In this document: in pieces, positions 6,658-15,425 of the stretch | How the letters are laid out: every line of letters begins with the position of its first letter | Position numbering within the stretch: position 1 is the first letter of the stretch | Origin: UMGS1002 sp964463325 | Lineage (GTDB): Bacteria > Bacillota > Clostridia > Oscillospirales > CAG-272 | Length of the DNA stretch: 27,793 nucleotides | NCBI GenBank assembly: GCA_964463325.1 | Contig: CAYXBY010000018.1 | Location: 1-27,793, forward strand | Direction of reading: 5' to 3' | The notes under the pieces: model-generated | Databases searched by the model: none | What the model saw: the letters and a program-made list of their open reading frames with translations, nothing else | Told to the model about the DNA's origin: nothing | Program-made: the position numbers and the translations under genes

Positions 6658-7842
6658 TCAGGACTGTAGATCAACATCAATGTCAAAGCTGCGCATATTG
6701 TCAAAATCAGTCGAAACAGATACCTCGCCCGTCACTATCCTGGCTGCTACGCTCTCATACTCCGAAAGCGTGAATGCACCAAAGCGCCATGTCGACGTTG
6801 CAAGACCAACGGCGCCGTCATCCAGCCCCAGCAGCACACTCTTGCCCGAATGCTCTGCATCCCATTTGTAGTTATTATTCTTAAGAAGATTCAAAAGATC
6901 CCCGATCGGCTTATCCAGCAGCTTCATAGCCGAGGTAACGACCATGTTGGAATCCACCGAACGGTCACTATCCGAGCAAATAACGCGCCCATTGCACTCC
7001 TCGGCCGCTCGTATCACCTGTACGAACGTCTCACCCGGTGCAAACACCAGCTCCGTCCCCGAAAGATACCAGCTTTTCGCCGTATTATACAGTTCATCCT
7101 CTGTCATCTGACCGCCGCTGTAGCGGAAAACCACCTTGATTCGGTCAGCTATTCCCATATCGCGTGCGGCGTCATCAACTCCCTGAAGAAAGCCGTAGCC
7201 GTAAAGCAGATCGGAATTGGAATCCCGCTCGGATATAAAGCCAAAGTGCGTGTAGCCGTTACGCGTGGCGGCATATCCCGCGAGATAGCCCGCCTGCTCC
7301 TCGCAAAAGGTGACGCAGTAAACATTGGAGGAAATCTTTGTCGCCGGCTCAAGCGTGGGCACCTCGGTGGACTCGGCCACGGTCGTCGTGTCCTGCTGAG
7401 TATTATTTTTCAACTCGTCGATAATTGAGCCCGACTTGGGTGGCTCATTTTCAGTGTCAACCGCCGTTGGCACACCGTCTATCAGCAAAAAGGTGACATC
7501 CGGGAACAGATCCTGCACGTCGTAAACCGCCTCGCACAGTCCCTGCCCTGCACACACCACCAGCACCGCCCCCCTGACGACCGCCTGCATTATTATGTCG
7601 ATCCTGTCCTCGCGAGAGGAGGACTCGGGCTGATAGGCATCGTATGTCTTGCCGTTGGCGATTGCAAAGTTAGCTGCAACATCCCACACAGCCTGGTTCA
7701 TTGAGCCCGCGCCCACGTCACCATGATCTACGATAACCGCTATTTCGATGGTTTCCCCGCCCAACAGATTCCCACAAGATGTCAGCAAAGTACAGCACAG
7801 CAGCAGCGCACACATAATCGCCGCAACGATCCTTTTTTTCAT
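6658..7842 (-). CDS. BMP/Med-family substrate-binding lipoprotein, orphan
   Basis: A 394-residue lipoprotein with a lysine-rich start, hydrophobic core and lipobox LLTSC (Cys23). The mature part resembles BMP (basic membrane protein, PnrA/Med-like) periplasmic-binding folds: IAVIVDHGDVGAGSMNQAVWD at the N-terminus, LFPDVTFLLIDG, then FCEEQAGYLAGYAATR, YGFLQGVDDAAR and FAPGETFVQVIRAAEE. This family usually binds nucleosides or autoinducers. An unusual Ser/Thr/Asn-rich insert (about residues 128-165) splits the first lobe. ATG 7842 is chosen because it begins the signal peptide and has GGAAGG 8 nt upstream; an in-frame ATG at 7881 lacks this. A perfect promoter lies upstream. No ABC ATPase or permease is encoded nearby; only a four-span membrane protein follows. 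Confidence 0.82.
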   Translation of the reverse strand: MKKRIVAAIMCALLLCCTLLTSCGNLLGGETIEIAVIVDHGDVGAGSMNQAVWDVAANFAIANGKTYDAYQPESSSREDRIDIIMQAVVRGAVLVVCAGQGLCEAVYDVQDLFPDVTFLLIDGVPTAVDTENEPPKSGSIIDELKNNTQQDTTTVAESTEVPTLEPATKISSNVYCVTFCEEQAGYLAGYAATRNGYTHFGFISERDSNSDLLYGYGFLQGVDDAARDMGIADRIKVVFRYSGGQMTEDELYNTAKSWYLSGTELVFAPGETFVQVIRAAEECNGRVICSDSDRSVDSNMVVTSAMKLLDKPIGDLLNLLKNNNYKWDAEHSGKSVLLGLDDGAVGLATSTWRFGAFTLSEYESVAARIVTGEVSVSTDFDNMRSFDIDVDLQS

Positions 7843-7917
7843 AAGCAATACCTTCCCGCGGGCTCGCAGCTCCGCAGACAATTAATTATATGCTCACAAT
7901 TCAGCATTATCGATTGA

Positions 7918-7946
7918 ATTATAGCACAGTTTTTTTGATATGTCAA
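7918..7946 (-). promoter_or_regulatory. consensus promoter of the BMP lipoprotein gene
   Basis: On the minus strand, TTGACA (7941-7946), a 17 bp spacer and TATAAT (7918-7923), with extended -10 TGC. Predicted leader of about 70 nt. No T-tract terminator separates it from the operon ending at 7971, so read-through may add to expression. Confidence 0.85.
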
Positions 7947-7970
7947 CACGCGCGCCGCGGCGAGACGGGC

Positions 7971-9434
7971 TCAATTGCCGTAGCCGTCGCCCCGAAAATG
8001 GTTGACAGTGCCCAGCTGAGCATGCGCCCGGTTTGCTCTCGACTTCTCTTTGTGATGTCGTGGCGCGACCTCATCGCGCAGCTCTGCCATGACGAAAAGC
8101 AGCACTCCCAGCAGTGCATACGGTATCGGGCAGAACTCACCTGGATTCACCTGCGACATGAGGAAAAGCCCCGCATACGACACACCCATGGCCAGCTTAA
8201 ACGCCGACGCACGTCTGAACACGGTAAAAATGCGCAGACCCAGCTGTAGTCCATAGGCCAGTATGCCGACAATGCCCAGGCTGCCGACGACCTGCGGTAT
8301 CATCATGTGATACCAGTTCATGGCGCCCTGCCGCGGCGAATAAAGATCCTCATTTCCGCGATAGCCAATGCCGCGCCCAAACAAAATGTTGGAGCGCCAG
8401 TCCTCCATCATGCGGCCAAGTAAGCCGTAACGCGGCTCGTCCTCGCTGACAAAGCTGCCAACGTCGCCAATACCATAAAACAGCATCAGCCGATCCAGAT
8501 TCAGCAATATCAGCACCAGCAAGCCGACACCGACCAGGCCGTATATATACCACACCCTCCGGTCAGCATAGCAAAGATAGACTATGCAAATAAACAGCTC
8601 CACCGTGCCCATCAGCAGCCCGCCGCGCGAGCCGGACAGCACTATGGCGGTGTACATCAGCGCAAAGCTCAAAAGATGCAGCCGATGTCGCCCGCCTCGG
8701 GCGGCAAAATAGCACGGCATGGGCAGCGCCAGCATGAGCATGGTCGCGAGGTTGTTGCTGCTCTGGAAGGAGACCAGCATATGCGTCTCCAGCATCTGCT
8801 CCCACCCGCGGCAATAGTAGACCGCAACCGAGAAGCAGCACATCAGACCCATGGTGTAAATCATCCCCGCGAAGCGCTCAAAAATGTCGTATTCGCGGCG
8901 TACGCGGATATAGCTGCGCGCGCCGATATACGCCAGCAGCATGCCCGGCCCCAGAAAGCCAACATAATACAGCGAGGTCACGTTAAAATACTCAGCTGCC
9001 GATATCGTGCCAACGCCGCCGAGCACTATTGCGACTGCCACCGCGACACTGCCCCACAGATTGATGCCGGTCTTGAGCTGTGGGCGGTAGACCAGCGCAT
9101 GCAGCAGCACGGCGCCCGCCACCGGTATCGCCATCCATATGAAGGGCATAAAGGTGGTGGCGGAATCATAGCAGTCGGTGAGAAAAACGCACATCAGCAG
9201 CATTGTCACCAGCGGCGCCAGCGCGTCGCGGCATAGCACAAGCTTCAGTATAAATATCCATGCGAACACCATCGCCCCGACGACCTCAAGGTCGAGCGCC
9301 GCGGCGGCGCAGGCCAGCGCCAGCTCCACTCCCCAGCAGATCGGGCTCATGAGCGCGCGGTTTATATGAGCCTTCAGCTCAAGCCACTTTTGAATCGGCA
9401 TCACGACGGCGCCTGATCCGGTAGTATCGTTCAT
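7971..9434 (-). CDS. O-antigen ligase / Wzy-like polymerase family membrane protein
   Basis: A 487-residue polytopic membrane protein with about eleven spans. The family-typical motif LSGSRGGLL lies near residue 270 at the start of a span. It is followed by a large extracytoplasmic loop containing ERL-like GRMMEDWRSNILFGRGIGY and a conserved-type His (NWYHMMIPQVVGSLGIVG), as in Wzy_C/O-antigen-ligase family proteins. In a Gram-positive, such a protein would transfer or polymerise lipid-linked surface glycans outside the membrane. Start ATG 9434 has GGGGA upstream and lies 17 nt after the HAD gene stop. It is the last gene of the long operon. Glycan substrate cannot be inferred, and no other polysaccharide genes are in the window. 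Confidence 0.83.
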   Translation of the reverse strand: MNDTTGSGAVVMPIQKWLELKAHINRALMSPICWGVELALACAAAALDLEVVGAMVFAWIFILKLVLCRDALAPLVTMLLMCVFLTDCYDSATTFMPFIWMAIPVAGAVLLHALVYRPQLKTGINLWGSVAVAVAIVLGGVGTISAAEYFNVTSLYYVGFLGPGMLLAYIGARSYIRVRREYDIFERFAGMIYTMGLMCCFSVAVYYCRGWEQMLETHMLVSFQSSNNLATMLMLALPMPCYFAARGGRHRLHLLSFALMYTAIVLSGSRGGLLMGTVELFICIVYLCYADRRVWYIYGLVGVGLLVLILLNLDRLMLFYGIGDVGSFVSEDEPRYGLLGRMMEDWRSNILFGRGIGYRGNEDLYSPRQGAMNWYHMMIPQVVGSLGIVGILAYGLQLGLRIFTVFRRASAFKLAMGVSYAGLFLMSQVNPGEFCPIPYALLGVLLFVMAELRDEVAPRHHKEKSRANRAHAQLGTVNHFRGDGYGN

Positions 9435-9451
9435 TATTAAATCCCCATTAG

Positions 9452-10309
9452 TCAGTCGACAGCCAACCGTGCGCTGTCATAATTGTGCTCAAAATAATCC
9501 ACAAGATCGCCGATCACGCCGTCGGTGTTCGCACACACGCAGAGCCGGCACACCTGCTTGACAGAGTCGGTCGCGTTGCTCGGGCAGGCCGCAATATCAG
9601 CCGCGCGGAGCATGTCGATGTCGTTTTCAAAATCGCCAACGCAGCATATTGTCAGCGGCAAACCGGGGCGGTCGTAAAGCTCCCTGAAATCGGGCAGCAT
9701 GGCGGCCTTGGTGCGGTCATGCCGATGAAACTCCAGCAGCCGCCGGCCGGATTTGTCAATACCGAAGGCATCACCATATCGGGCAATGCCGTCCGTGCGA
9801 ACCTCCTCCAGCCGATCGGAGTCACCGATCAGCACTATCTTGTACCAGTCTCCGCAGCCCCATTCGGCTATCGGACGCGTGGTTTGCGAGGTAGCTGGCA
9901 CGCGGCTGAGATTTTTGCGTGTCAGTTCGTCGTTAGGCTCGTACAAAAAGCCCTCATTCACAGTAGATATGCGCATTCCCAGCTCAGGATAGCTTGCACG
10001 CAGCCACGTCGCCAGCTCGTACGCCTCGGGCTGCTCCATGATGTAATCGCGAACCGACCGTTTTGCCGTCGCGTCATAAAGGCAGCAGCCGTTGCCGAGG
10101 CTGATCGGCGCATTGACGATGCGCTCGGGCTCAGGGATGATGTTGGTCAGATTCGCGGTAGTTCGCCCCGTTGCGAAGGTGAAAAGTCCGCCCTCGGACT
10201 TAAAATATTCTACCGCCTCAAGGTTTCGCGGCAAAAGCTCCGAATGCCGCCCCAAAAAGGTGCCGTCAAGGTCGGTCATTATCATCAGCCCATCAAATTT
10301 TTGACTCAT
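9452..10309 (-). CDS. HAD superfamily (Cof-type, class IIB) phosphatase
   Basis: A 285-residue cytoplasmic hydrolase. Motif I is D13-L-D15-GTFL, motif II is T47 in FATGRT, and the motif III Lys is probably K201 in HDRTKAAML. Motif IV is GDFEND (D226, D230). The roughly 110-residue cap between motifs II and III places it in the Cof/YidA-like subfamily, which dephosphorylates sugar phosphates, nucleotides or cofactor intermediates. The start overlaps the pseudouridine synthase stop by 4 nt (ATGA), showing coupling. Exact substrate unknown. Confidence 0.9.
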   Translation of the reverse strand: MSQKFDGLMIMTDLDGTFLGRHSELLPRNLEAVEYFKSEGGLFTFATGRTTANLTNIIPEPERIVNAPISLGNGCCLYDATAKRSVRDYIMEQPEAYELATWLRASYPELGMRISTVNEGFLYEPNDELTRKNLSRVPATSQTTRPIAEWGCGDWYKIVLIGDSDRLEEVRTDGIARYGDAFGIDKSGRRLLEFHRHDRTKAAMLPDFRELYDRPGLPLTICCVGDFENDIDMLRAADIAACPSNATDSVKQVCRLCVCANTDGVIGDLVDYFEHNYDSARLAVD

Positions 10310-11256
10310 GTTGCCTCTCTCCTACGTAATATCTCCAAAAGTGCCGCAAAATCGTCCGGCAGCGGCGCCTGAAAGCACATTTCCTCGCCCGTGCGGGGGT
10401 GCGTCAGCCGCAGCTCGCCCGCAAACAGGCATTGACCGTGTATCAGTGCGCCGTGTGTCGCCTCAAAGCGGGTGCGGCCGCCGCCGTAGGTCACATCCCC
10501 CATCAGCGGATGGCCAATGTGGGACATGTGCACTCTTATCTGGTGCGTTCTCCCGGTCTCAAGCTGACAGCGCACAAGGCAAAAGCCCGAAAAGCGCTCG
10601 AGCACCGTCCAATGCGTCACGGCCTCGCGGCTGTGACGGTTCGCGTCGCGAACGACTGCCATGCGCTTGCGGTCGCGCACATCGCGCCCCAGCGGGGCGT
10701 CCACCGTGCCGCTGTCCTCGCGCGGATTGCCAACTAAAATAGCATAATAAATGCGACTCATGCTGTGATGCTTGAGCTGTGCCGACAGCCCCAGGTGAGC
10801 CGCGTCGTTTTTGGCGACGGCCAAAAGGCCTGCCGTGTCCTTGTCTATACGATGCACGATGCCGGGACGGCTCACGCCGCCGATGCCCGACAGCGAAGCC
10901 CCGCAGTGGTAGAGCAGCGCGTTGACCAGCGTCCCGTCCGGGTTTCCGGCCGCCGGATGCACCACCATGCCTGCCGGTTTGTTTATTACAATTATGTCCT
11001 CATCCTCGTAAATTATGTCAAGCGGGATGCACTCGGGCTGTGCCTCATCCGGCACAGGCTCGGGCAACGTCACAGAAACGATGTCACCGTCGCGCAAAAC
11101 ATAATTCTTTTTGACGACCTTTTTGTTTACCGTGATGTCCCCGCCATCGGTCAACCTTGCCGCTGCCGCGCGAGAGAGCTCGGTCTGCGCCGCGACGAAG
11201 GCATCGAGCCGACCGCCCGCCGACTCAGGCGTTACGGTCAGTGTCACTGCTTTCAT
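10306..11256 (-). CDS. RluA-family 23S rRNA pseudouridine synthase (RluD/YlyB-like)
   Basis: A 316-residue enzyme converting specific uridines in 23S rRNA to pseudouridine. It has an N-terminal S4 RNA-binding domain (residues about 14-65, GGRLDAFVAAQ...SRAAAARLTDGGDITVN) and a RluA catalytic domain with HRIDKDTAGLL, where D138 is the catalytic aspartate. Also present are INKPAGMVVHP and the RTHQIRVHMSHIGHPLMGD block. ATG 11256 is chosen for the GGGAG 7 nt upstream and the family-like start. A longer in-frame start at 11331 would lie deep in lspA. It overlaps the 3' end of lspA by 32 nt, the same order as lspA-ylyB in Bacillus. Confidence 0.93.
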   Translation of the reverse strand: MKAVTLTVTPESAGGRLDAFVAAQTELSRAAAARLTDGGDITVNKKVVKKNYVLRDGDIVSVTLPEPVPDEAQPECIPLDIIYEDEDIIVINKPAGMVVHPAAGNPDGTLVNALLYHCGASLSGIGGVSRPGIVHRIDKDTAGLLAVAKNDAAHLGLSAQLKHHSMSRIYYAILVGNPREDSGTVDAPLGRDVRDRKRMAVVRDANRHSREAVTHWTVLERFSGFCLVRCQLETGRTHQIRVHMSHIGHPLMGDVTYGGGRTRFEATHGALIHGQCLFAGELRLTHPRTGEEMCFQAPLPDDFAALLEILRRREAT

Positions 11257-11770
11257 GCGACGCTCCCTGCGTCCCCGACGTATCCGCCGCGGCCGCCTTT
11301 TGCCTGTCCTCGCGGGATGTGCGAATGACATCCCATATCAAATAGACCACCAGTATTCCCGCGCCGACGCAAACAAACGAATCCGCCACATTGAACACCC
11401 ATGTCCAAAGCTTGGGGAAGGCGCAGAAATCGATAAAATCGATAACATAGCCCAAAAGGATGCGGTCGATCATGTTGCCAAAGCCGCCGCCGATTATAAA
11501 GCTGAGTCCCAGCCGCGCCCAGGTGTTGCCGGGGCGATAGCGGAACAGATAAAAGGTGAGCGCGCACAGCCCCACCACCGAGCCGACGATAAACACCCAA
11601 CGGTGCTCCGAAAGCAGCCCAAAGGCCATACCCTCGTTCTCGACATAGGTGAAGCGCAGCACGCCGGGGATGACCGACTGTCCCGCTGCCGACAGCTCTG
11701 CGGCGATAAACCATTTGGTCGCCTGGTCGAGCCAGATGGCGCCGACTATTACAAAAAGCCAAACTAACAT
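11225..11770 (-). CDS. lspA: lipoprotein signal peptidase (signal peptidase II)
   Basis: A 181-residue inner-membrane aspartyl protease that removes signal peptides from prolipoproteins after lipid attachment. It shows the four-span layout and family motifs: D15-Q-A-T-K, N45-x-G-x-AF, GGGFGNMIDR, and the catalytic pair D111 (YVIDFIDF) and D130 (FNVADSF). A polar C-terminal tail of about 30 residues extends beyond the last span and overlaps the start of the pseudouridine synthase gene. ATG 11770 has GGAG 6 nt upstream. Several lipoproteins encoded in this window (at 6658 and 23807) would be its substrates. Confidence 0.96.
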   Translation of the reverse strand: MLVWLFVIVGAIWLDQATKWFIAAELSAAGQSVIPGVLRFTYVENEGMAFGLLSEHRWVFIVGSVVGLCALTFYLFRYRPGNTWARLGLSFIIGGGFGNMIDRILLGYVIDFIDFCAFPKLWTWVFNVADSFVCVGAGILVVYLIWDVIRTSREDRQKAAAADTSGTQGASHESSDTDRNA

Positions 11771-11784
11771 TTTTTCTCCGTGCC

Positions 11785-11815
11785 AAACCGGGGGGCATCG
11801 TGAAATGTCCCCCGG
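11785..11815 (-). terminator. hairpin between ileS and lspA (weak terminator or attenuator)
   Basis: On the minus strand CCGGGGG (11809-11815) pairs with CCCCCCGG (11788-11795) across a 13 nt loop and is followed by only TTTGG. It is short of a full U-tract, so partial termination or transcript processing is more likely than a complete stop, and it lies just before the lspA ribosome binding site. Confidence 0.5.
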
Positions 11816-11825
11816 ACGGGCATAA

Positions 11826-14642
11826 TTATTTGTTTTCTATGATGGCAGCGCAGCGTGCGCAGATAAAGCCATCCTCGGTGTGGGTTCCCTCGGTGGAGTG
11901 CATCCAGCAGCGATCGCACTTGTCGCCGGGCGCCACTCTGACAACGACGCCGATGCCGGACGCCGTCTCGGTAAATGCCCCCTCGGGCGCCTCGCCGCGA
12001 ACCAGCTGAGCGCCGGACACGATAAACACGGTCGAAAGCTCCGCAGCGAAGGAATCGAGCAGCGCGTAGGTGGCGTCGTCGGTCGTGTAGACGGTCACGG
12101 CGGCGTCGAGAGACTTGCCTATCAGCTTGTCAGCACGCGCCAGCTCAAGCGCCTTCATGACATCGTCACGCAGGTCGAACAGCTGCTCCCAGTGCGCGGC
12201 CAGCTCAGGGAAGCTGAGCTCCTCGCGGTAAGCCGGCAGCTCATTGAGGAAGACGCTCTCGGTATTGTCACCGGCGGTGTGCGCCATGCAGCGCCAGATC
12301 TCCTCGGCTGTGAACGAAAGTATGGGCGCCAGCAGCCGTGTCAGCGACGACAGTATGATATACATGGCGCTCTGGGCGCTGCGGCGCGGGAAGCCGTCCC
12401 GCTTGCCGGTGTAGACGCGATCCTTGGTGATGTCGATGTAGAGCTTGGAAAGCTCGATGGTGCAGAAATTGTTGATATCGTGGTAGATCAGGTGGAAGGA
12501 ATAGCTGTCGTAGGCGCGGCGGCAGTCGGCCACCAGCGAATTAAGCTCATGCAATATCCACTTGTCGATATCCAGCATGTCCGCCGGCGCGACGGCGTCC
12601 TTCTCGGGGTCGAAATCGCCGATGTTGGCCATGATGATGCGGCAGGTGTTGCGTATCTTGCGGTAGGTCTCAGACAGCTGCTTGAATATGTCGTCGGAAA
12701 CACGGACGTCGACCTGATAGTCGCTGGAGGCGACCCACAGACGAACGAGATCCGCGCCGTACTTTTTGATCATGTCGGCGGGGTCAACGCCGTTGCCAAG
12801 CGATTTATGCATGGCCTTGCCCTGACCGTCGACCGTCCAGCCGTGTGTCAGCACTGTCTTAAACGGTGCTCCCTGCCCCTTGGCGCCGACAGCCGTCAGC
12901 AGCGAGGACTGGAACCAGCCGCGGTACTGATCGGCGCCCTCGAGATAGAGGTCAGCCGGCCAGGTCACGTTTTTTGGCCATGCGTCGTCGACGCCGCCGT
13001 CCTCTACGACAGCGAAATGCGTCGAGCCGGAGTCAAACCAGCCGTCAAGCGTGTTGGTCTCCTTGGTAAAGTGCTTGCCGCCGCAATGCGGGCAGACAAA
13101 GCCCTCGGGCAGCAGCGCAGACGCCTCGCGCTCGTACCAGACATTGGAGCCGTGCTCGGCGAACAGCGCGGACACTGCCGCGATGGTCTCGTCATTGCAG
13201 ATGGGCTTGCCGCAGTCTTCGCAGTAGAACACGGGGATGGGCAGACCCCAATGGCGCTGGCGCGAGATGCACCAGTCGGCGCGCTCGCGCACCATCTGCG
13301 TGATGCGCTCACCGCCCCATGCGGGGATCCATTCAACGTTTTTGCAGGCCTCGACGGCGGCATCCTTAAAGGCGTCGACCGAGCAGAACCACTGCGGCGT
13401 GGCGCGGAAGATGATGGGGTGCTTGCAGCGCCAGCAGTGCGGATACTCGTGCTCTATGACCTCGGAGGCGAACAGTGCGCCACTCTCGCGCAGGTCGGCA
13501 AGTATTGCATCGTTGGACTCGGCATAATACATGCCCGCGAACTTGCCGGCGTCGGCGGTCTGATAGCCGCGATCGTCGACAGGAACTATGATATCTATGT
13601 TGTAGCGGCGGCAGGTGTTGTAGTCATCTGCGCCGAAGCCGGGCGCGGTGTGAACGCAGCCGGTACCGCTGTCCATGGTGACATAATCCGCCATCAGCAG
13701 CACACTGTCGCGCTCAAGGAAGGGGTGACGCGCCTTCATGAATTCAAACTCGCGTCCCGCCATGTGTCCGAGCTCGGTGTAAGCCTCCACGCCGCCGTCC
13801 TTCATGGACTTCTCCGCCAGCGCACGCGCGACGATGTACTTCTCACCGTTGGCGTCGTTGCGCAGTATGACGTAATCCTCGGCGGGATTGAGCGCTATGG
13901 CGAGGTTGCCGGGCAGCGTCCAGGGGGTGGTCGTCCAAATTATGAAATATGCGTTGTCTGCCAGCTCGCCAAGGCGGCCGCAGTCGTCGCTGATGCGGAA
14001 TTTGACGTATATCGAGGTGCACTTGTCGGTCTGATACTCTATCTCGGCCTCAGCAAGGGCGGTCTCGTCGTGCGGGCACCAGTAAACGGGCTTGAGACCC
14101 TTGTAGATGTAGCCCTTTTTGAACATTTCGCCAAAAACCTTGACCTCACGCGCCTCAAAGCGGGGAGCCATGGTTACATAGGGGTGCTCCCAGTCGCCGG
14201 TAATGCCCAGGCGGATAAACTGCTCGCGCTGGCGGTCGATAAACTTCTGCGCGAAGGCCTGGCAGGCATCGCGGAACTCGGGGATGGACATTTTCTTGCG
14301 GTCGAGCTTATTCTGCTTGATGATGGCGCTCTCAATGGGCATACCGTGGTTGTCCCAGCCCGGGACATAGGGCACATAGTAGCCGCTCATGACCTTGGAT
14401 TTGTTGATAAAATCCTTAAGTATCTTGTTGAGCGCGTGACCCATGTGTATGTTGCCGTTGGAGAAGGGCGGGCCGTCGTGCAGCAAAAACTGGGGACGCC
14501 CCTCGGCATTCTCCAGCATTTTTTGATAGAGCCCTATTTCGTCCCAATATTTTAACGTCTCCGGCTCCTTCTGCGGCAGATTGGCGCGCATTGAAAAGCT
14601 CGTCTGCGGCAGATTGAGGGTGCTTGTGTAATCCTTTGGCAT
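11826..14642 (-). CDS. ileS: isoleucyl-tRNA synthetase, bacterial type
   Basis: A 938-residue class I synthetase charging tRNA-Ile. The HIGH motif is H66-M-G-H69 (GNIHMGHALNK). The CP1 editing domain contains YFIIWTTTPWTLPGNLAI and the CVHTAPGFGADDY block. The KMSKS loop reads K609-A-M-H-K-S614, a variant of the canonical motif. The C-terminus carries a zinc finger (CDRCWMH ... CARC). Length and the Zn-binding tail match the bacterial, mupirocin-sensitive class rather than the shorter-tailed eukaryote-like class. Start ATG 14642 has AGGAG 11 nt upstream. It sits 35 nt behind yggT with no T-box leader visible, so expression probably follows the operon promoter. An 891-codon open frame on the opposite strand is a codon-bias artefact. 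Confidence 0.97.
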   Translation of the reverse strand: MPKDYTSTLNLPQTSFSMRANLPQKEPETLKYWDEIGLYQKMLENAEGRPQFLLHDGPPFSNGNIHMGHALNKILKDFINKSKVMSGYYVPYVPGWDNHGMPIESAIIKQNKLDRKKMSIPEFRDACQAFAQKFIDRQREQFIRLGITGDWEHPYVTMAPRFEAREVKVFGEMFKKGYIYKGLKPVYWCPHDETALAEAEIEYQTDKCTSIYVKFRISDDCGRLGELADNAYFIIWTTTPWTLPGNLAIALNPAEDYVILRNDANGEKYIVARALAEKSMKDGGVEAYTELGHMAGREFEFMKARHPFLERDSVLLMADYVTMDSGTGCVHTAPGFGADDYNTCRRYNIDIIVPVDDRGYQTADAGKFAGMYYAESNDAILADLRESGALFASEVIEHEYPHCWRCKHPIIFRATPQWFCSVDAFKDAAVEACKNVEWIPAWGGERITQMVRERADWCISRQRHWGLPIPVFYCEDCGKPICNDETIAAVSALFAEHGSNVWYEREASALLPEGFVCPHCGGKHFTKETNTLDGWFDSGSTHFAVVEDGGVDDAWPKNVTWPADLYLEGADQYRGWFQSSLLTAVGAKGQGAPFKTVLTHGWTVDGQGKAMHKSLGNGVDPADMIKKYGADLVRLWVASSDYQVDVRVSDDIFKQLSETYRKIRNTCRIIMANIGDFDPEKDAVAPADMLDIDKWILHELNSLVADCRRAYDSYSFHLIYHDINNFCTIELSKLYIDITKDRVYTGKRDGFPRRSAQSAMYIILSSLTRLLAPILSFTAEEIWRCMAHTAGDNTESVFLNELPAYREELSFPELAAHWEQLFDLRDDVMKALELARADKLIGKSLDAAVTVYTTDDATYALLDSFAAELSTVFIVSGAQLVRGEAPEGAFTETASGIGVVVRVAPGDKCDRCWMHSTEGTHTEDGFICARCAAIIENK

Positions 14643-14677
14643 AGCTTTAAAAACTCCTGTCTTATATTTTCTTCATA

Positions 14678-14956
14678 TCAGCCGGCCATCTCAAGGAACA
14701 GCTGAAGCAACGAAAGCAATAGATATGATATATAGAATGAAACGTCGATAGGCAGACCCTGAAACCAGCCCATCCTCTCAAAAAGACTCCGCACCGGCAC
14801 GATAGCCGGCTCGGTGATCAGTGTAATGAAGCGCACGAAGCGCGAATCCTCGTCAGAGATAAACCATGACATCACCGCGCGAACCAGCATCGCGAGCAGC
14901 AGCACTGATATGACTGCCTTTAGCAGCACTATTATAAAATAAACGACTGTTGGCAA
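14678..14956 (-). CDS. yggT: YggT/YlmG family membrane protein
   Basis: A 92-residue protein with two membrane spans (VVYFIIVLLKAVISVLLLAML and FYISYLLLSLLQLFL) around the YggT signature VRAVMSWF...RFITLITEPAIVPVRSLFER. Family members in Firmicutes (YlmG) sit next to sepF and are linked to septum formation. I chose a TTG start at 14956 with GGGAGG 10 nt upstream, because it gives the normal family length. The open frame extends to 15100, but that part overlaps sepF and has no homologous look. It lies 19 nt after sepF and 35 nt before ileS. Confidence 0.87.
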   Translation of the reverse strand: MPTVVYFIIVLLKAVISVLLLAMLVRAVMSWFISDEDSRFVRFITLITEPAIVPVRSLFERMGWFQGLPIDVSFYISYLLLSLLQLFLEMAG

Positions 14957-14975
14957 CTTTGAAAATCCTCCCGGA

Positions 14976-15416
14976 TCATTTGAATGTAAAGCCGGAGGTG
15001 CTGTCATCGTTCTCTGTGCCGGCATCGCCCATGCCAACGCGGCAGGGTGCCACCACAAAGGTTGTCGTAGACGCCATCTGAAGATCTCCGCCCAGCACAT
15101 GCACTGCTCCCAGCAGAAAATCTATCAGCCGCCTGGAATTTTCGCGGTTAAGATCCTCGATATTCATAACGACCGTACAGCCGCGCGCCACGTGATCGGC
15201 GATCTCGGGGCCGTCGTCATAGCTCTTGGGGCGCATAACGCGCAGCGACATGCCCGGTGTGCGGTCGATTGGCAGCTCATGCTGCTCGCCGGCCTCAGCG
15301 GGCGGAATGTCGTCTATAATATCCGCACCGTTGGTTGCGTCAGCCTGAAGCTCATCACGAAACTTATCGTCATACAGCTCGTCCTCGTCACGAAGCAGCT
15401 TCTTAAAAAAATTCAT
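14976..15416 (-). CDS. sepF: cell division protein SepF
   Basis: A 146-residue cytoplasmic FtsZ-binding protein that helps assemble and align the division ring. The N-terminus MNFFKKLLRDEDELYDD resembles the amphipathic membrane-binding helix. The central acidic linker is followed by the SepF core (about residues 55-130): MRPKSYDDGPEIADHVARGCTVVMNIEDLN, then SRRLIDFLLGAVHVLGGDLQMASTTTFVVAP. ATG 15416 has AGGAGG 4 nt upstream. It is embedded between yggS and yggT, the classical Firmicutes ylmE-sepF-ylmG order. Confidence 0.95.
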   Translation of the reverse strand: MNFFKKLLRDEDELYDDKFRDELQADATNGADIIDDIPPAEAGEQHELPIDRTPGMSLRVMRPKSYDDGPEIADHVARGCTVVMNIEDLNRENSRRLIDFLLGAVHVLGGDLQMASTTTFVVAPCRVGMGDAGTENDDSTSGFTFK

Positions 15417-15425
15417 ATTTCCTCC

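Noticed and set aside
7957..7966. CGCCGCGGCG palindrome after the O-antigen-ligase-like gene as an operon terminator
   Set aside because: The stem is short and followed by GCGCGTG rather than a T-run; read-through into the next unit seems likely.
11880..14555. 891-codon open frame on the plus strand opposite ileS
   Set aside because: It mirrors ileS codon positions, has no ribosome binding site and no domain-like sequence. Such long antisense frames arise from the GC-rich third-position bias of the real gene.
14643..14677. T-box riboswitch upstream of ileS
   Set aside because: Only 35 nt separate yggT and ileS. There is no room for a T-box, and no specifier or antiterminator sequence is seen.
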